In this document: positions 27,137 to 36,330 of the stretch, one piece after another
Layout of the letters: the number at the start of each line of letters is the position of its first letter
Position numbering within the stretch: position 1 is the stretch's first letter
NCBI GenBank assembly: GCA_017983755.1
Contig: JAGOAU010000013.1
Location: 1-64,000 of the forward strand
Length of the DNA stretch: 64,000 nt
Origin: Azonexus sp.
GTDB lineage: Bacteria > Pseudomonadota > Gammaproteobacteria > Burkholderiales > Rhodocyclaceae
Direction of reading: 5' to 3'
Program-made: the position numbers and the translations under genes
Notes under the pieces: generated by a model
What the model was told of the DNA's origin: nothing
Seen by the model: the letters and a program-made list of their open reading frames with translations, nothing else
The model's database searches: none

Positions 27137-28045
27137 ATGGACCGCACCGCCGAAATGACCGCTTTCGTGCGCGCCGTTGAAACCGGCGGCTTTTCTGCAG
27201 CGGCGCGCGACCTTGGCCTGACGCCCTCCGCCCTTTCCAAGCTGGTCGGCCGGCTCGAGGACCGGCTCGGCGTGCGCCTGCTGCACCGAACCACGCGCCG
27301 CCTGCAGCTGACCGCCGAGGGCGAGACCTTCCTCAACCGGGCGCGGCCGATCCTCACCGCCCTCGACGAGGCCGAAGCCGAAGTCGCCGCCGCCGGCGCC
27401 CGGCCGCGCGGCCTGTTGCGCATCAATTGCGGCTCGGCCTTCGGCCGCCACCAGTTGACGCCGGCGATCCCGCGTTTCCTTGAAAAATATCCGGAAATCG
27501 AGCTTGACCTGACCATCGACGACCTGGCGCCGGTGTCGATCGACGAGCGCTACGACCTCACACTGCGCATCGGTGCGCTCGACGAGTCGTCGGTCGTGGC
27601 GCGCCGCATCTGCAACCTGGACCGCGTCATCTGCGCCGCGCCGGCTTACCTGGAGCGCCACGGCACGCCGCGCACGCCGGACGACCTGCAGCGCCACAAC
27701 TGCCTGTGGATCACCAGCCTGCCGGCGCTGCGCCGCTGGCCCTTCGACACCGACGATGGCATCCGCGTCGTCCATATTTCCGGCAACGTCGCCGCCAACA
27801 ATGCCGAAACCGTGCTGCAGCTCGCCGTCGCCGGCGTCGGCATCACGCGGCTGACCGACGTCATCGTCGGCGATGCCCTGCGCCGCGGGGCGCTGGTGCC
27901 GATCCTCACCGAATGGCACCACGTCGAGCCGGTACCGCTGTTCGCCACCTACCCGAGCGGCCGCCACCTGGCGCCCAAGGTGCGCGCCATGATCGATTTT
28001 CTCGTCGAGCAGTTCGGCCATACCCCCCGGCGGCAAATGCGCTGA
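27137..28045 (+). CDS. LysR-family transcriptional regulator
   Basis: 302 residues. Winged HTH at 1-60 (FVRAVETGGFSAAARDLG, SKLVGRLEDRLGVRLLHR) and a periplasmic-binding-protein-like effector domain (about 90-295) of the CrgA/DhcR-like subgroup. Regulates neighbouring or distant genes on binding a small co-inducer. Candidate targets are the divergent 68-aa gene and the nitroreductase gene 53 bases downstream in the same direction. Effector unknown. Confidence 0.92.
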   Translation: MDRTAEMTAFVRAVETGGFSAAARDLGLTPSALSKLVGRLEDRLGVRLLHRTTRRLQLTAEGETFLNRARPILTALDEAEAEVAAAGARPRGLLRINCGSAFGRHQLTPAIPRFLEKYPEIELDLTIDDLAPVSIDERYDLTLRIGALDESSVVARRICNLDRVICAAPAYLERHGTPRTPDDLQRHNCLWITSLPALRRWPFDTDDGIRVVHISGNVAANNAETVLQLAVAGVGITRLTDVIVGDALRRGALVPILTEWHHVEPVPLFATYPSGRHLAPKVRAMIDFLVEQFGHTPRRQMR

Positions 28046-28098
28046 ACCGGGCATGGGGCTTGCTGTCTTCCCTGCATCCCCGCCACGCACAGCGCACA

Positions 28099-29754
28099 AT
28101 GTCGGATAGCCAACAAGCGCGCGACGAAACCATCGTCCGCGCCTACCATGCCCGCACCAAGCACCGTTTCGACGCCTATGCCGAAGGCCCCGGCCAGCTC
28201 GACTGGGACGCCCAGCCGGCAGCCTTCCGTCGCTATGCCGGCGCGCCGCAGCTCGAATTGCCGCTCTCCGCCGACCGCTTCGAGCGCTGCTACGGTCGAC
28301 TGCCGGAAAAGCCCGAAAATCAGGTTGCCGCCGATCTCGACAGCCTCGGCGCCCTGCTCGAACTGTCTTTCGGCATCTCGGCCTGGAAAAGCTGGGGGCC
28401 AAGCCGCTGGGCGCTGCGCTGCAACCCGTCCTCCGGCAACCTGCACCCGGTCGAGGCCTACGTCCTGGCCGCCAGCCTGCCCGGCGTGGCGGACGGCCTG
28501 CATCACTATGAACCGGAAAATCATGTCCTCGAAGGCCGCGCCCTGACGGCGTCCACCGCTGGCCAGCCGTGGCTCGCCATCGGCCTCTCCAGCATCATGT
28601 GGCGCGAGGCGTGGAAATACGGCGAGCGCGCCTTCCGCTACTGCCAGCTCGACATCGGCCACGCGCTGGGCAGCCTCGCCTATGCCGCCGCGCTGCTCGG
28701 CTGGCGCGTCGAGCCGCTGGCCGTGCCCGGCGACACGCTGGCGCATTGCCTCGGCCTCGATCGCCCGGAAGATTTTTCGCCCTCGCGCTATGCCTTTACC
28801 GAAAACGAGGAGCCGGAGATCCTGCTTGCCGTCTACGCACCCGGCGTGGGTGCGCCGCCGGCCAACGCTGCGGTGCACGACTGGCTGGCCGGCGCCCGTT
28901 GGTGCGGCCAGCCGAGCCGCATCGACCCGGCGCCCGGCTACCGCTGGCCGGCGGTCGACCAGGCCGCCGCCGCCAGCCGCCTGCTGCGGTCGACGCCCGA
29001 AAAAGGCCAATTTCCAGCCCTGCCACCGCTGGCGCCGCACGCGAACGCGGCCGGCGCCGCGCAGTTAATCCGCCAGCGGCGCAGTGCCCAGCGCTTCGAC
29101 CCGAAATCCACCCTCGACAAGGCCGCCTTCTACCGCATCCTCGATGCCACGCTGCCGCGGCCCGGCGCTCCCTTTTCGGCTCAGGAGGCGGCACCGGCCA
29201 TCCACCTGCTGCTTTTTGTGCTGCGCGTGGACGGCCTGCCGAGCGGCCTCTACCTGCTGCCGCGTACGCCGCTGGCGGCGGCCGAACTGCCCGCCGTGCT
29301 CGGCCGCGCCGACGAACGCTTCGCCGGCCGTTGCGCGGTGGCCGATGGCGATCCCGACTGCCCGCGCCATCTCGGCCTGGTCATGCTCGCCGCACTCGGC
29401 CTTCAGGAAATGCAGCGCCTCGCCCGCGCCCTTTCCTGTCATCAGGACATCGCCGCGACCAGCGCCTTCTCGCTCGGCATGCTCGGCGACTTCGCGGGCG
29501 CCGACGGCTACGGCTATCGCTGCTTGCTGCACGAAGCCGGGCTCGTCGGCCAGGTGCTCTACCTCGAAGCCGAGGCCGCCGGCGTGCGCGGCACCGGCAT
29601 CGGCTGCTTCTTCGACGACCCGGTGCACCAGGCCTTCGGCATCGCCGACCCGCGCTGGCAGAGCGTCTATCACTTCACCGTCGGCACACCGATCAGCGAC
29701 GCCCGCATCGAGACCGCTCCGCCCTATCCACAACGCCAACAGGAAAACCCATGA
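28099..29754 (+). CDS. SagB/ThcOx-type double nitroreductase-family oxidoreductase
   Basis: 551 residues from ATG 28099. Two nitroreductase-like halves in tandem: residues about 75-270 (CNPSSGNLHPVEAYVL, FMN-site pattern) and about 325-545 (RQRRSAQRFD start, GTGIGCFFDD end). This is the layout of SagB/ThcOx-type FMN dehydrogenases, which oxidise azolines in peptide natural products, but no YcaO cyclase or precursor peptide is present. It overlaps a short ankyrin gene by ATGA, an arrangement that suggests a joint role unrelated to RiPPs. Substrate unknown. Confidence 0.82.
   Translation: MSDSQQARDETIVRAYHARTKHRFDAYAEGPGQLDWDAQPAAFRRYAGAPQLELPLSADRFERCYGRLPEKPENQVAADLDSLGALLELSFGISAWKSWGPSRWALRCNPSSGNLHPVEAYVLAASLPGVADGLHHYEPENHVLEGRALTASTAGQPWLAIGLSSIMWREAWKYGERAFRYCQLDIGHALGSLAYAAALLGWRVEPLAVPGDTLAHCLGLDRPEDFSPSRYAFTENEEPEILLAVYAPGVGAPPANAAVHDWLAGARWCGQPSRIDPAPGYRWPAVDQAAAASRLLRSTPEKGQFPALPPLAPHANAAGAAQLIRQRRSAQRFDPKSTLDKAAFYRILDATLPRPGAPFSAQEAAPAIHLLLFVLRVDGLPSGLYLLPRTPLAAAELPAVLGRADERFAGRCAVADGDPDCPRHLGLVMLAALGLQEMQRLARALSCHQDIAATSAFSLGMLGDFAGADGYGYRCLLHEAGLVGQVLYLEAEAAGVRGTGIGCFFDDPVHQAFGIADPRWQSVYHFTVGTPISDARIETAPPYPQRQQENP
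28985..28994 (+). repeat. TGCGGTCGAC repeat copy 11
   Basis: In the SagB-type gene, read LRSTPEK. Tracts AAAAA (29000-29004) and AATTT (29009-29013). Confidence 0.9.
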
Positions 29755-30059
29755 CCCCGACCCTCACCGCCTTCCTCGACCAGCACGGCTTCCCGCATGA
29801 CCAGCTATCCGCCCCGCAGGCCGACCGCCGCTTCACGCCGCTGATGCGCGCCTGCAAGGAAGGCCGGCTCGACATCGTCGACGAACTGCTGGCGCTCGGC
29901 GTCGATATCGCGGTCACCAACGCCGACGGCTGCAACGCGCTGTGGCTGGCCTGCTACCACGGCAGCCACGCCACCATCGAACGCCTGATCGCCGCCGGAA
30001 TCGACATCGACCTGGCGGCCTCGGTCGAGTGCCTGAAATTGCTGCGGCGGGCGGCCTGA
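29751..30059 (+). CDS. Short ankyrin-repeat protein
   Basis: 102 residues; AGGAAA before the ATG. About two ankyrin repeats are visible (FTPLMRACKEGRLDIVDELL, then CNALWLACYHGSHATIERLI), followed directly by a capping helix, LAASVECLKLLR. From memory, relatives next to this nitroreductase carry two more repeats between the second repeat and the cap, so this copy looks internally shortened in frame. Ankyrin proteins mediate protein contacts; the partner is probably the upstream oxidoreductase. Confidence 0.75.
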   Translation: MTPTLTAFLDQHGFPHDQLSAPQADRRFTPLMRACKEGRLDIVDELLALGVDIAVTNADGCNALWLACYHGSHATIERLIAAGIDIDLAASVECLKLLRRAA

Positions 30060-30171
30060 GGGCAGCCCGCTTGCCGACGATGCTGCTACGGTGCTAGGTT
30101 GCGTTGCGAAAGCGGCATGCGACGCCGCGCGGCCGCCAAGAGCTTGAAATGCCACTTGCACAGGACAGATC

Positions 30172-30558
30172 ATGCACATCATCGCCCTCGTCTGCACCAC
30201 CATCCTCGGTCTGCTGATTTTCGGCCTTGGCCTGGCTGTTTCGGTATGCCGTTTTCGCGACCGCCGGAGTACGGGACATGTCGACGATCCCGCCAACATG
30301 CTGCACAAACTGGTTCGGGCGCACGCCAACACGACCGAATTCGCGCCCTTCCTGGCCGTGCTCGTTCTTTATCTCGGGGCGCAGTCGCCGTCGGCAGCCG
30401 TTCTCGGACTGATGGTTGCCGCCACTGCCTGCAGGGTGCTTCTGGTCATCGGCCTGGTGGCCTGGCCGACGCTGGCCAGGCCGAACCCGGCGCGCTTCGT
30501 CGGCGCGCTGGGCACCTACGTTTTCGGGGCGGCGCTCTGCCTCGCCCTGCTGCTGTGA
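30172..30558 (+). CDS. MAPEG-family membrane protein
   Basis: 128 residues with four hydrophobic helices and the MAPEG pattern: a helix-1 tail with RRSTG, then LVRAHANTTEFAPFLAV in helix 2. The family includes glutathione transferases and peroxidases acting in membranes; bacterial members are mostly uncharacterised. AGGAC precedes the ATG. Confidence 0.85.
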   Translation: MHIIALVCTTILGLLIFGLGLAVSVCRFRDRRSTGHVDDPANMLHKLVRAHANTTEFAPFLAVLVLYLGAQSPSAAVLGLMVAATACRVLLVIGLVAWPTLARPNPARFVGALGTYVFGAALCLALLL

Positions 30559-30568
30559 ATGACGAGGC

Positions 30569-30976
30569 TCAGGCCCAGATCTTCGTCGCGCCGACGGTCA
30601 GCAGCCCGAGCCAGGTCGCCGTCAGCGAGCCGGCCAGATGCACTGTGGCGAGGCCGATGGCCCAGGCCGGTTGGCCGGCCAGCAGGCGCTCGACGACTTC
30701 GGCCGAGAAGGTCGAGAAGGTGGTCAGCCCGCCGAGAAAGCCGGTGATGGCGAACAGCTTCCAGGCCAGCGGAAAATGCGTGTTGATGTGGAAGACGCCG
30801 ACCGCCACGCCGACCAGGTAGCCGCCGATCAGGTTGGCCGCCAGTGTCCCGAGCGGCAGTGCGATGAACAGAGGGTTGAGCGCCAGCCCGAGCAGCCAGC
30901 GCACCCAGGCGCCGAACGCGGCGCCGAGGCCGACGGCGAGGAAATTCAGGGCGGTGAGGTTGTGCAGTGCCGACAT
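30569..30976 (-). CDS. crcB: Fluoride channel FluC (CrcB)
   Basis: 135 residues, four helices, with the FluC signature GFLGGLTTFSTFS containing the Phe box and Ser/Thr track that line the two fluoride pores, and NLIGGY. It works as an antiparallel dual-topology dimer that lets fluoride leave the cell. No fluoride riboswitch was recognised in the 68 bases upstream. Confidence 0.95.
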   Translation of the reverse strand: MSALHNLTALNFLAVGLGAAFGAWVRWLLGLALNPLFIALPLGTLAANLIGGYLVGVAVGVFHINTHFPLAWKLFAITGFLGGLTTFSTFSAEVVERLLAGQPAWAIGLATVHLAGSLTATWLGLLTVGATKIWA

Positions 30977-31044
30977 CCGGTGAATTCTAGCGGTTTCAGG
31001 ACACCAACCGGTAAAATAGCGCGATTGAAATCCGAGGTTTTACC

Positions 31045-32844
31045 GTGAGCAGCCCCAACAAACCGGAAGTCGCCCCCGCCGCCAATTTCATCAGGAATAT
31101 CGTCGAAGCCGACCTCGCCGCCGGCAAGCATGGCCAGCGGCGCTGGGCCGGCCACCCGGGCAGCGCCGCCGACCACGCGGCCGGCCCGCTCGATCCGGCG
31201 AAGATCCGTACCCGCTTTCCGCCCGAGCCGAACGGCTACCTGCACTTCGGCCATGCCAAATCGATCCTCCTCAACTTCGGCCTTGCCGAAGCTTTTGCCG
31301 GCCGCTGCCACCTGCGTTTCGACGACACCAACCCGGAAAAGGAAGAGCAGGAGTACGTCGATTCGATCATCGACGCCGTGCATTGGCTCGGCTGTTCGTG
31401 GGAGCAGGGCGGCGAAAGCAACCTCTATTACGCCTCCAATTATTTCGACTGGATGGCACAGTTCGCCGAATACCTGATTTCGGCCGGCCATGCCTACGTC
31501 GACAGCCAGTCGGCCGAGGAAATGCGCGTCAACCGCGGCACGCTGACCCAGCCGGGCAAGGATTCGCCGTACCGCACGCGCAGCGTCGCCGAGAACATGG
31601 ACCTCTTCAAGCGCATGCAGGCCGGTGAATTTGCCGACGGCACGCACATCCTGCGTGCGAAGATCGACATGGCGGCGCCCAACATCAACCTGCGCGACCC
31701 GGCGATCTACCGCATCCGCCATGCCACCCACCACAACACCGGCGACAAGTGGTGCGTCTACCCGATGTACACCTTCGCCCACCCGATCGAGGATGCGCTG
31801 GAAAACATCACGCACTCGATCTGCACGCTGGAATTCGAGGACCAGCGCCCGTTCTACGACTGGTTGCTCGAACGCCTGGCCGAGGGCGGCCTGCTGCAAC
31901 GGCCGCTGCCGCAGCAGATCGAATTCTCGCGCCTCAACCTGACCTATGTCGTGCTCTCCAAGCGCAAGTTGATCCAGCTGGTCGAGGAAAAGCACGTCGA
32001 CGGCTGGGACGATCCACGCATGCCGACCCTGGTCGGCGCCCGCCGCCGGGGCTATTCGCCCGAAGGTTTCCGCCTGTTTGCCGAGCGCATCGGTGTCTCC
32101 AAGAACGATTCGCTGATCGACTACGTGCTGTTCGAGGATGCGATGCGCGAGGTCATGAACGAGTCCGACCAGCGCCGCATCGCCGTGCTCGACCCGCTCA
32201 AGCTGATCATCGACAACTACCCGGAAGGGCAGGTCGAGGAATGCTTTGCGCCCAACCATCCGCTGCATCCGGAGCTCGGCCAGCGTGCCATGCCCTTCAG
32301 CCGCGAGTTGTGGATCGAGGGCGAGGACTTCATGGAGGTCCCGAGCAAGGGTTTCCGCCGCCTGTTCCCCGGCAACATGGCGCGCCTGCGCTACGGCTAC
32401 GTCGTTGAATGCACCGGCTGCGACAAGGACGAGAACGGCAAGGTGATTGCGGTCCACTGTAATTATCTGCCCGAAACCAAGTCCGGCACGCCGGGCGCCG
32501 ATAGCGTCAAGGTCAAGGGCAACCTGCACTGGGTCTCGGCCGCCCAGTCCTGCGCCGCCGAAATCCGCCTCTTCGACCGCCTGTTCGCCGTTCCGGCGCC
32601 CGGCGCCCGCCGCGAGGGCGATGCCCCGGAACTGGAGCGCGATTTCCTCGATGACCTCAATCCGGCGTCGAAGCAGACCATCACCGCCCAGCTCGAACCC
32701 TGCCTGCGCGACGTGAAGCCGGAAGATCGCTTCCAGTTCGAGCGCCACGGCTATTTCGTCGCCGACCGCGTCGATTCCCGCGACGGCAAGCCGGTGTTCA
32801 ACCGGGCCGTCACGCTCAAGGATTCGTGGGGCAAGGCCGGCTGA
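31045..32844 (+). CDS. glnS: Glutaminyl-tRNA synthetase
   Basis: 599 residues, class I synthetase with PNGYLHFGHAKS (HIGH motif) near residue 62 and VLSKRKL in place of KMSKS. A C-terminal anticodon-binding beta-barrel follows. Start is a GTG with GAGG upstream. The presence of GlnRS is typical of beta- and gammaproteobacteria. The stop overlaps the DUF924 start. Confidence 0.97.
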   Translation: MSSPNKPEVAPAANFIRNIVEADLAAGKHGQRRWAGHPGSAADHAAGPLDPAKIRTRFPPEPNGYLHFGHAKSILLNFGLAEAFAGRCHLRFDDTNPEKEEQEYVDSIIDAVHWLGCSWEQGGESNLYYASNYFDWMAQFAEYLISAGHAYVDSQSAEEMRVNRGTLTQPGKDSPYRTRSVAENMDLFKRMQAGEFADGTHILRAKIDMAAPNINLRDPAIYRIRHATHHNTGDKWCVYPMYTFAHPIEDALENITHSICTLEFEDQRPFYDWLLERLAEGGLLQRPLPQQIEFSRLNLTYVVLSKRKLIQLVEEKHVDGWDDPRMPTLVGARRRGYSPEGFRLFAERIGVSKNDSLIDYVLFEDAMREVMNESDQRRIAVLDPLKLIIDNYPEGQVEECFAPNHPLHPELGQRAMPFSRELWIEGEDFMEVPSKGFRRLFPGNMARLRYGYVVECTGCDKDENGKVIAVHCNYLPETKSGTPGADSVKVKGNLHWVSAAQSCAAEIRLFDRLFAVPAPGARREGDAPELERDFLDDLNPASKQTITAQLEPCLRDVKPEDRFQFERHGYFVADRVDSRDGKPVFNRAVTLKDSWGKAG

Positions 32845-33428
32845 TGGACAGCGCAGCAGCGGCGGACATTCTCGCCTTCTGGTTCGGCCGTCCGGGCGAG
32901 CCGGGTTACGGCCAGCCGCGCGGCGAATGGTTCCGCAAGGATGCCGGGTTCGACGCCGCGATCCGCAGCCGCTTCCTGCCTGGCGTCGAGGCTGCGCTGG
33001 CGGGCGATCTCGACGCCTGGGCCGACGACCGGCAAGGCCTGCTCGCCCTGCTGATCCTGCTCGACCAGTTTCCGCGCAACCTCTTCCGTGGCGAAGCGCG
33101 CGCCTTTGCCGGCGACGAGCAGGCGCGCCGTCTGGCCGGACTGGCTCTCGCCAAGGGCTGGGACCAGCCCCTGAGCGCCGTCGAAAAGCTGTTCGTCTAT
33201 CTGCCTTTCGAGCACAGCGAGTCGCTGGCCGACCAGGAACGTTCGGTTGCCCTGTTCTCGACGCTGGCCGCCGGCCATCCGGGCTGCGAAGGCTTCCTCG
33301 ACTACGCGCACCGGCATCATGAAGTGATCGCCCGCTTCGGCCGTTTTCCGCATCGCAATGCGGCACTCGGTCGCCCCTCGACCCCCGAAGAGACGAGTTA
33401 TCTCGCTCAGCCGGGCAGCGGTTTCTGA
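32844..33428 (+). CDS. DUF924-family (TPR-like) protein
   Basis: 194 residues from the ATG sharing a base with the glnS stop. DUF924 marks: ADILAFWFG at the start, LLILLDQFPRNLFRG in the middle, VYLPFEHSE and RNAALGRPSTPEE near the end. All-helical, cytoplasmic; often found beside tRNA synthetases, function unproven. Confidence 0.92.
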   Translation: MDSAAAADILAFWFGRPGEPGYGQPRGEWFRKDAGFDAAIRSRFLPGVEAALAGDLDAWADDRQGLLALLILLDQFPRNLFRGEARAFAGDEQARRLAGLALAKGWDQPLSAVEKLFVYLPFEHSESLADQERSVALFSTLAAGHPGCEGFLDYAHRHHEVIARFGRFPHRNAALGRPSTPEETSYLAQPGSGF

Positions 33429-33433
33429 TTCTC

Positions 33434-34618
33434 GTGTCGGCGCGCGACGTTGCCAGCCTCGGCCAGGTATTCACGCCACCCAATGTGGTGGCCTTCATGC
33501 TCGACCTGTGCCGCAACAATGGCCGCGTGCTGGAACCGTCGGCCGGCGACGGGGCCTTCTTCGCGACCCTGCGCGAGCGCCAGGCCGATTGTGTCGGGAT
33601 CGAGGTCGACCCGCGCGTCGCCCCAGAGGGCGCCGAAATCCGCGATTTCTTCGATTACCCGCTGAGCGAGCAATTCGACACCATCGTCGGCAACCCGCCT
33701 TACGTGCGCTTTCAGGATGTTGCGGTCGACACCCGGAAAAGGCTGAAATCCGATCTGTTCGACGGGCGCAGCAACCTCTTCCTGTTCTTTATCGAGAAGT
33801 GCATCCGCCACCTGAAACCGGGCGGCGAGCTGGTCTTCATCGTGCCGCGCGAGTTCATCAAGCTGACCGCCGCCAAGAAGCTCAATGCCTGGCTCTACGA
33901 GCAGGGCAGCATCACGCATTTCTTCGAGACCGGCGACACCCGCGTCTTCGGCGAACACACGCCGAACTGCGCCATCTTCCGCTTCGAAAAGGGACGGATG
34001 GATCGCCACATGGCCGACGGGCGACGTTTTGTCGAGGTGGACGGCCAACTGATGTTCCTGCGCGACGATTACAGCGTGCGCTTCGCCGATGTGTTCACGG
34101 TCAAGGTGGGGGCGGTGTCCGGCGCCGACACCATCTACACGCACCCCAAGGGCAACATGGAATTCGTCTGCTCGAAGACCGTGGAAACCGGCGAAACGCG
34201 CCGCATGCTCTACGGCATCAAGCATCCGCACCTGGAAAAGCACAAGGCCGAACTGCTCGCCCGCCGTGTCCGCAGTTTCGACGAAAGCAACTGGTGGCAG
34301 TGGGGGCGCGCCTTCCCGATCAACCTGCATCCGCGCATCTACGTCAATGGCCGCACGCGCAAGCGCGAGCCCTTCTTCCTGCACGACTGCAACAGCTTCG
34401 ACGGCGCCGTGCTGGCGCTGTTCACTAAGAACCGTCGCATGCCGCGTCGCGAGCTGATCGAATGCACGCTGATGCTGAACCGGGAAGTCGATTGGCAGGA
34501 ACTCGGCTTCGTCTGCGACGGCCGCTTCCTGTTCACCCAGCGCAGCCTGCAGACCTGCGTGCTGCCCGACAAGTTTTCCCGATTCCTCCCGCCCGAAGCG
34601 AAAAAGGACGCCGCATGA
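33434..34618 (+). CDS. Gamma-class N6-adenine DNA methyltransferase (M.TaqI-like), apparently orphan
   Basis: 394 residues from a GTG five bases after DUF924. Motifs in M.TaqI order: X ([13 protein letters not shown], about 9-21), I (EPSAGDG, 34-40), II (GIEVDP), and the catalytic IV motif NPPY (87-90), followed by [13 protein letters not shown] and a C-terminal target-recognition region. It would methylate adenine in a specific DNA site. No endonuclease gene adjoins; it sits between DUF924 and pyrF. M.TaqI reads TCGA; the window's repeated TGCGGTCGAC contains TCGA, but any connection is speculation. One copy of that repeat lies inside this gene. Confidence 0.85.
   Translation: MSARDVASLGQVFTPPNVVAFMLDLCRNNGRVLEPSAGDGAFFATLRERQADCVGIEVDPRVAPEGAEIRDFFDYPLSEQFDTIVGNPPYVRFQDVAVDTRKRLKSDLFDGRSNLFLFFIEKCIRHLKPGGELVFIVPREFIKLTAAKKLNAWLYEQGSITHFFETGDTRVFGEHTPNCAIFRFEKGRMDRHMADGRRFVEVDGQLMFLRDDYSVRFADVFTVKVGAVSGADTIYTHPKGNMEFVCSKTVETGETRRMLYGIKHPHLEKHKAELLARRVRSFDESNWWQWGRAFPINLHPRIYVNGRTRKREPFFLHDCNSFDGAVLALFTKNRRMPRRELIECTLMLNREVDWQELGFVCDGRFLFTQRSLQTCVLPDKFSRFLPPEAKKDAA
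33721..33730 (+). repeat. TGCGGTCGAC repeat copy 12
   Basis: In the adenine methyltransferase gene, read VAVDT. Tracts AAAA (33737-33740) and AAAT (33746-33749). Confidence 0.9.
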
Positions 34619-35427
34619 CCTTTACCCAGATGCTCGCCGCCGCCTGGCAGAAAAACAATTCGCTGCTCTGCGTCGGCCTCGATCCCGATCCTGCCAAGTT
34701 CCCCGCTCACCTCAAGGGTCGCGACGATGCCATCTTCGAATTCTGCGCCGCCATCGTCGATGCCACCGCCGACCTCGTCTGCGCCTTCAAGCCGCAGATC
34801 GCCTACTTCGCCGCCCGCCGTGCCGAAGACCAGCTCGAAGCGCTGATCGCCCACATCCACGCCAAGCATCCCGGTATCCCGGTCATTCTCGATGCCAAGC
34901 GCGGCGACATCGGCTCCACTGCCGAGCAGTACGCGATCGAAGCCTTCGAGCGTTTCCAGGCCGACGCCGTCACGGTCAACCCCTACATGGGCCGCGATTC
35001 GGTCGATCCTTATCTGGCCTGGCCGGACAAGGGCGTCATCCTGCTCTGCCGCACCTCCAACCCCGGCGGTTCGGATCTGCAGTTCCTCGACGTCGGCGGA
35101 GAAAAGCTGTACGAGCGAGTTGCCCGGCTGGCCGCCGGCGAATGGAATACGAACGGCCAGATCGCGCTGGTCGTCGGCGCCACCTTCCCGGCCGAGATCG
35201 CCCGCGTGCGCGAACTCACCGGCGACATGCCGCTGCTCGTGCCGGGCATCGGCGCCCAGGGCGGCGACGTCGCGGCGACGGTCAGGGCCGGCCGCACGGC
35301 GGCGGGAAGCGGCTTGATGATCAACTCCTCGCGTGCCATTCTCTACGCCGGCAAGGACGAGAATTTCCACATCGCCGCCCGCGCCGCGGCGCAGGAAACG
35401 CGCGCCACCATCAATCTCTACCGCTGA
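34615..35427 (+). CDS. pyrF: Orotidine 5'-phosphate decarboxylase (group 2)
   Basis: 270 residues, the longer bacterial type. The catalytic DAKRGDIG is near residue 98, with VGLDPDP at the start and [11 protein letters not shown] as the phosphate loop. Final step of UMP synthesis. ATG overlaps the methyltransferase stop (ATGA), AAGGACG upstream. Confidence 0.96.
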   Translation: MTFTQMLAAAWQKNNSLLCVGLDPDPAKFPAHLKGRDDAIFEFCAAIVDATADLVCAFKPQIAYFAARRAEDQLEALIAHIHAKHPGIPVILDAKRGDIGSTAEQYAIEAFERFQADAVTVNPYMGRDSVDPYLAWPDKGVILLCRTSNPGGSDLQFLDVGGEKLYERVARLAAGEWNTNGQIALVVGATFPAEIARVRELTGDMPLLVPGIGAQGGDVAATVRAGRTAAGSGLMINSSRAILYAGKDENFHIAARAAAQETRATINLYR

Positions 35428-35437
35428 GGAGTCCGCC

Positions 35438-36325
35438 ATGCGCATGGATGACCAACGTGAAAGCGACAACATCGAAGACCGCCGCGGCGGTGGCGGCTTT
35501 GGTGGAGGCGGCGGCTTGCGGCTCGGGGGTGGGCGCCTCGGCATCGGCACCATCGTCATCGCGCTGGTCGCCAGTTACTTCCTCGGCATCAACCCGCTGA
35601 CCGTGCTCAGCATGCTTAGCGGTGGCGGCGGCATGCCGGCCATCGAGCAGAGTGCCCCGCCGGCCCACAAGCCGCCGGCCGGCGACGAAACGGCGCGCTT
35701 CGTGTCGAAAGTGCTGGCTTCCACCGAGGACACCTGGATCGAAGTCTTCCGCGCCAGCGGCCGCCAGTACGAGGAACCCAAGCTGGTTCTGTTCTCCGGC
35801 GTGACGCCGACCGCCTGCGGCACCGGCCAGTCGGCGATGGGGCCGTTCTACTGCCCCGGCGACCAGAAGGTCTATATCGACCTGACTTTCTTCCGTGAGC
35901 TGAAGGAGCGCTTCAAGGCACCCGGCGAATTCGCCCAGGCCTATGTCATCGCCCACGAGGTCGGCCACCACGTGCAGAACCAGCTCGGCATCTCCGACCA
36001 GGTGCAGGCGGCTCGCCAGCGTGCCGGCAAGGCCGAAGGCAATGCGCTTTCGGTGCGCCTGGAACTGCAGGCCGACTGCCTGGCCGGCGTCTGGGGCAAG
36101 CGCACCGACACCATGAAGAACGTCCTCGAACCGGGCGATCTGGAAGCGGCGCTGACCGCCGCCACGGCTATCGGCGACGACCGTCTGCAACAGCAGGCGC
36201 AAGGCCGCATCGTGCCAGAGAGCTTCACCCACGGCACCTCGGAACAGCGCGTGCGCTGGTTCCGGCGCGGCTTCGAAACCGGCGACATCAACCAGTGCAA
36301 CACGTTCAAGGCGGCCCAGCTCTGA
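35438..36325 (+). CDS. ypfJ: Neutral zinc metallopeptidase, YpfJ family
   Basis: 295 residues. A Gly-rich N-terminus ([10 protein letters not shown]) leads to one membrane helix (about 36-60) and a periplasmic peptidase domain with HEVGHH (173-178) and a distal ELQADCLAG that supplies the third zinc ligand. Conserved but poorly studied. AGGAG precedes the ATG. Confidence 0.93.
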   Translation: MRMDDQRESDNIEDRRGGGGFGGGGGLRLGGGRLGIGTIVIALVASYFLGINPLTVLSMLSGGGGMPAIEQSAPPAHKPPAGDETARFVSKVLASTEDTWIEVFRASGRQYEEPKLVLFSGVTPTACGTGQSAMGPFYCPGDQKVYIDLTFFRELKERFKAPGEFAQAYVIAHEVGHHVQNQLGISDQVQAARQRAGKAEGNALSVRLELQADCLAGVWGKRTDTMKNVLEPGDLEAALTAATAIGDDRLQQQAQGRIVPESFTHGTSEQRVRWFRRGFETGDINQCNTFKAAQL

Positions 36326-36330
36326 ATTTC

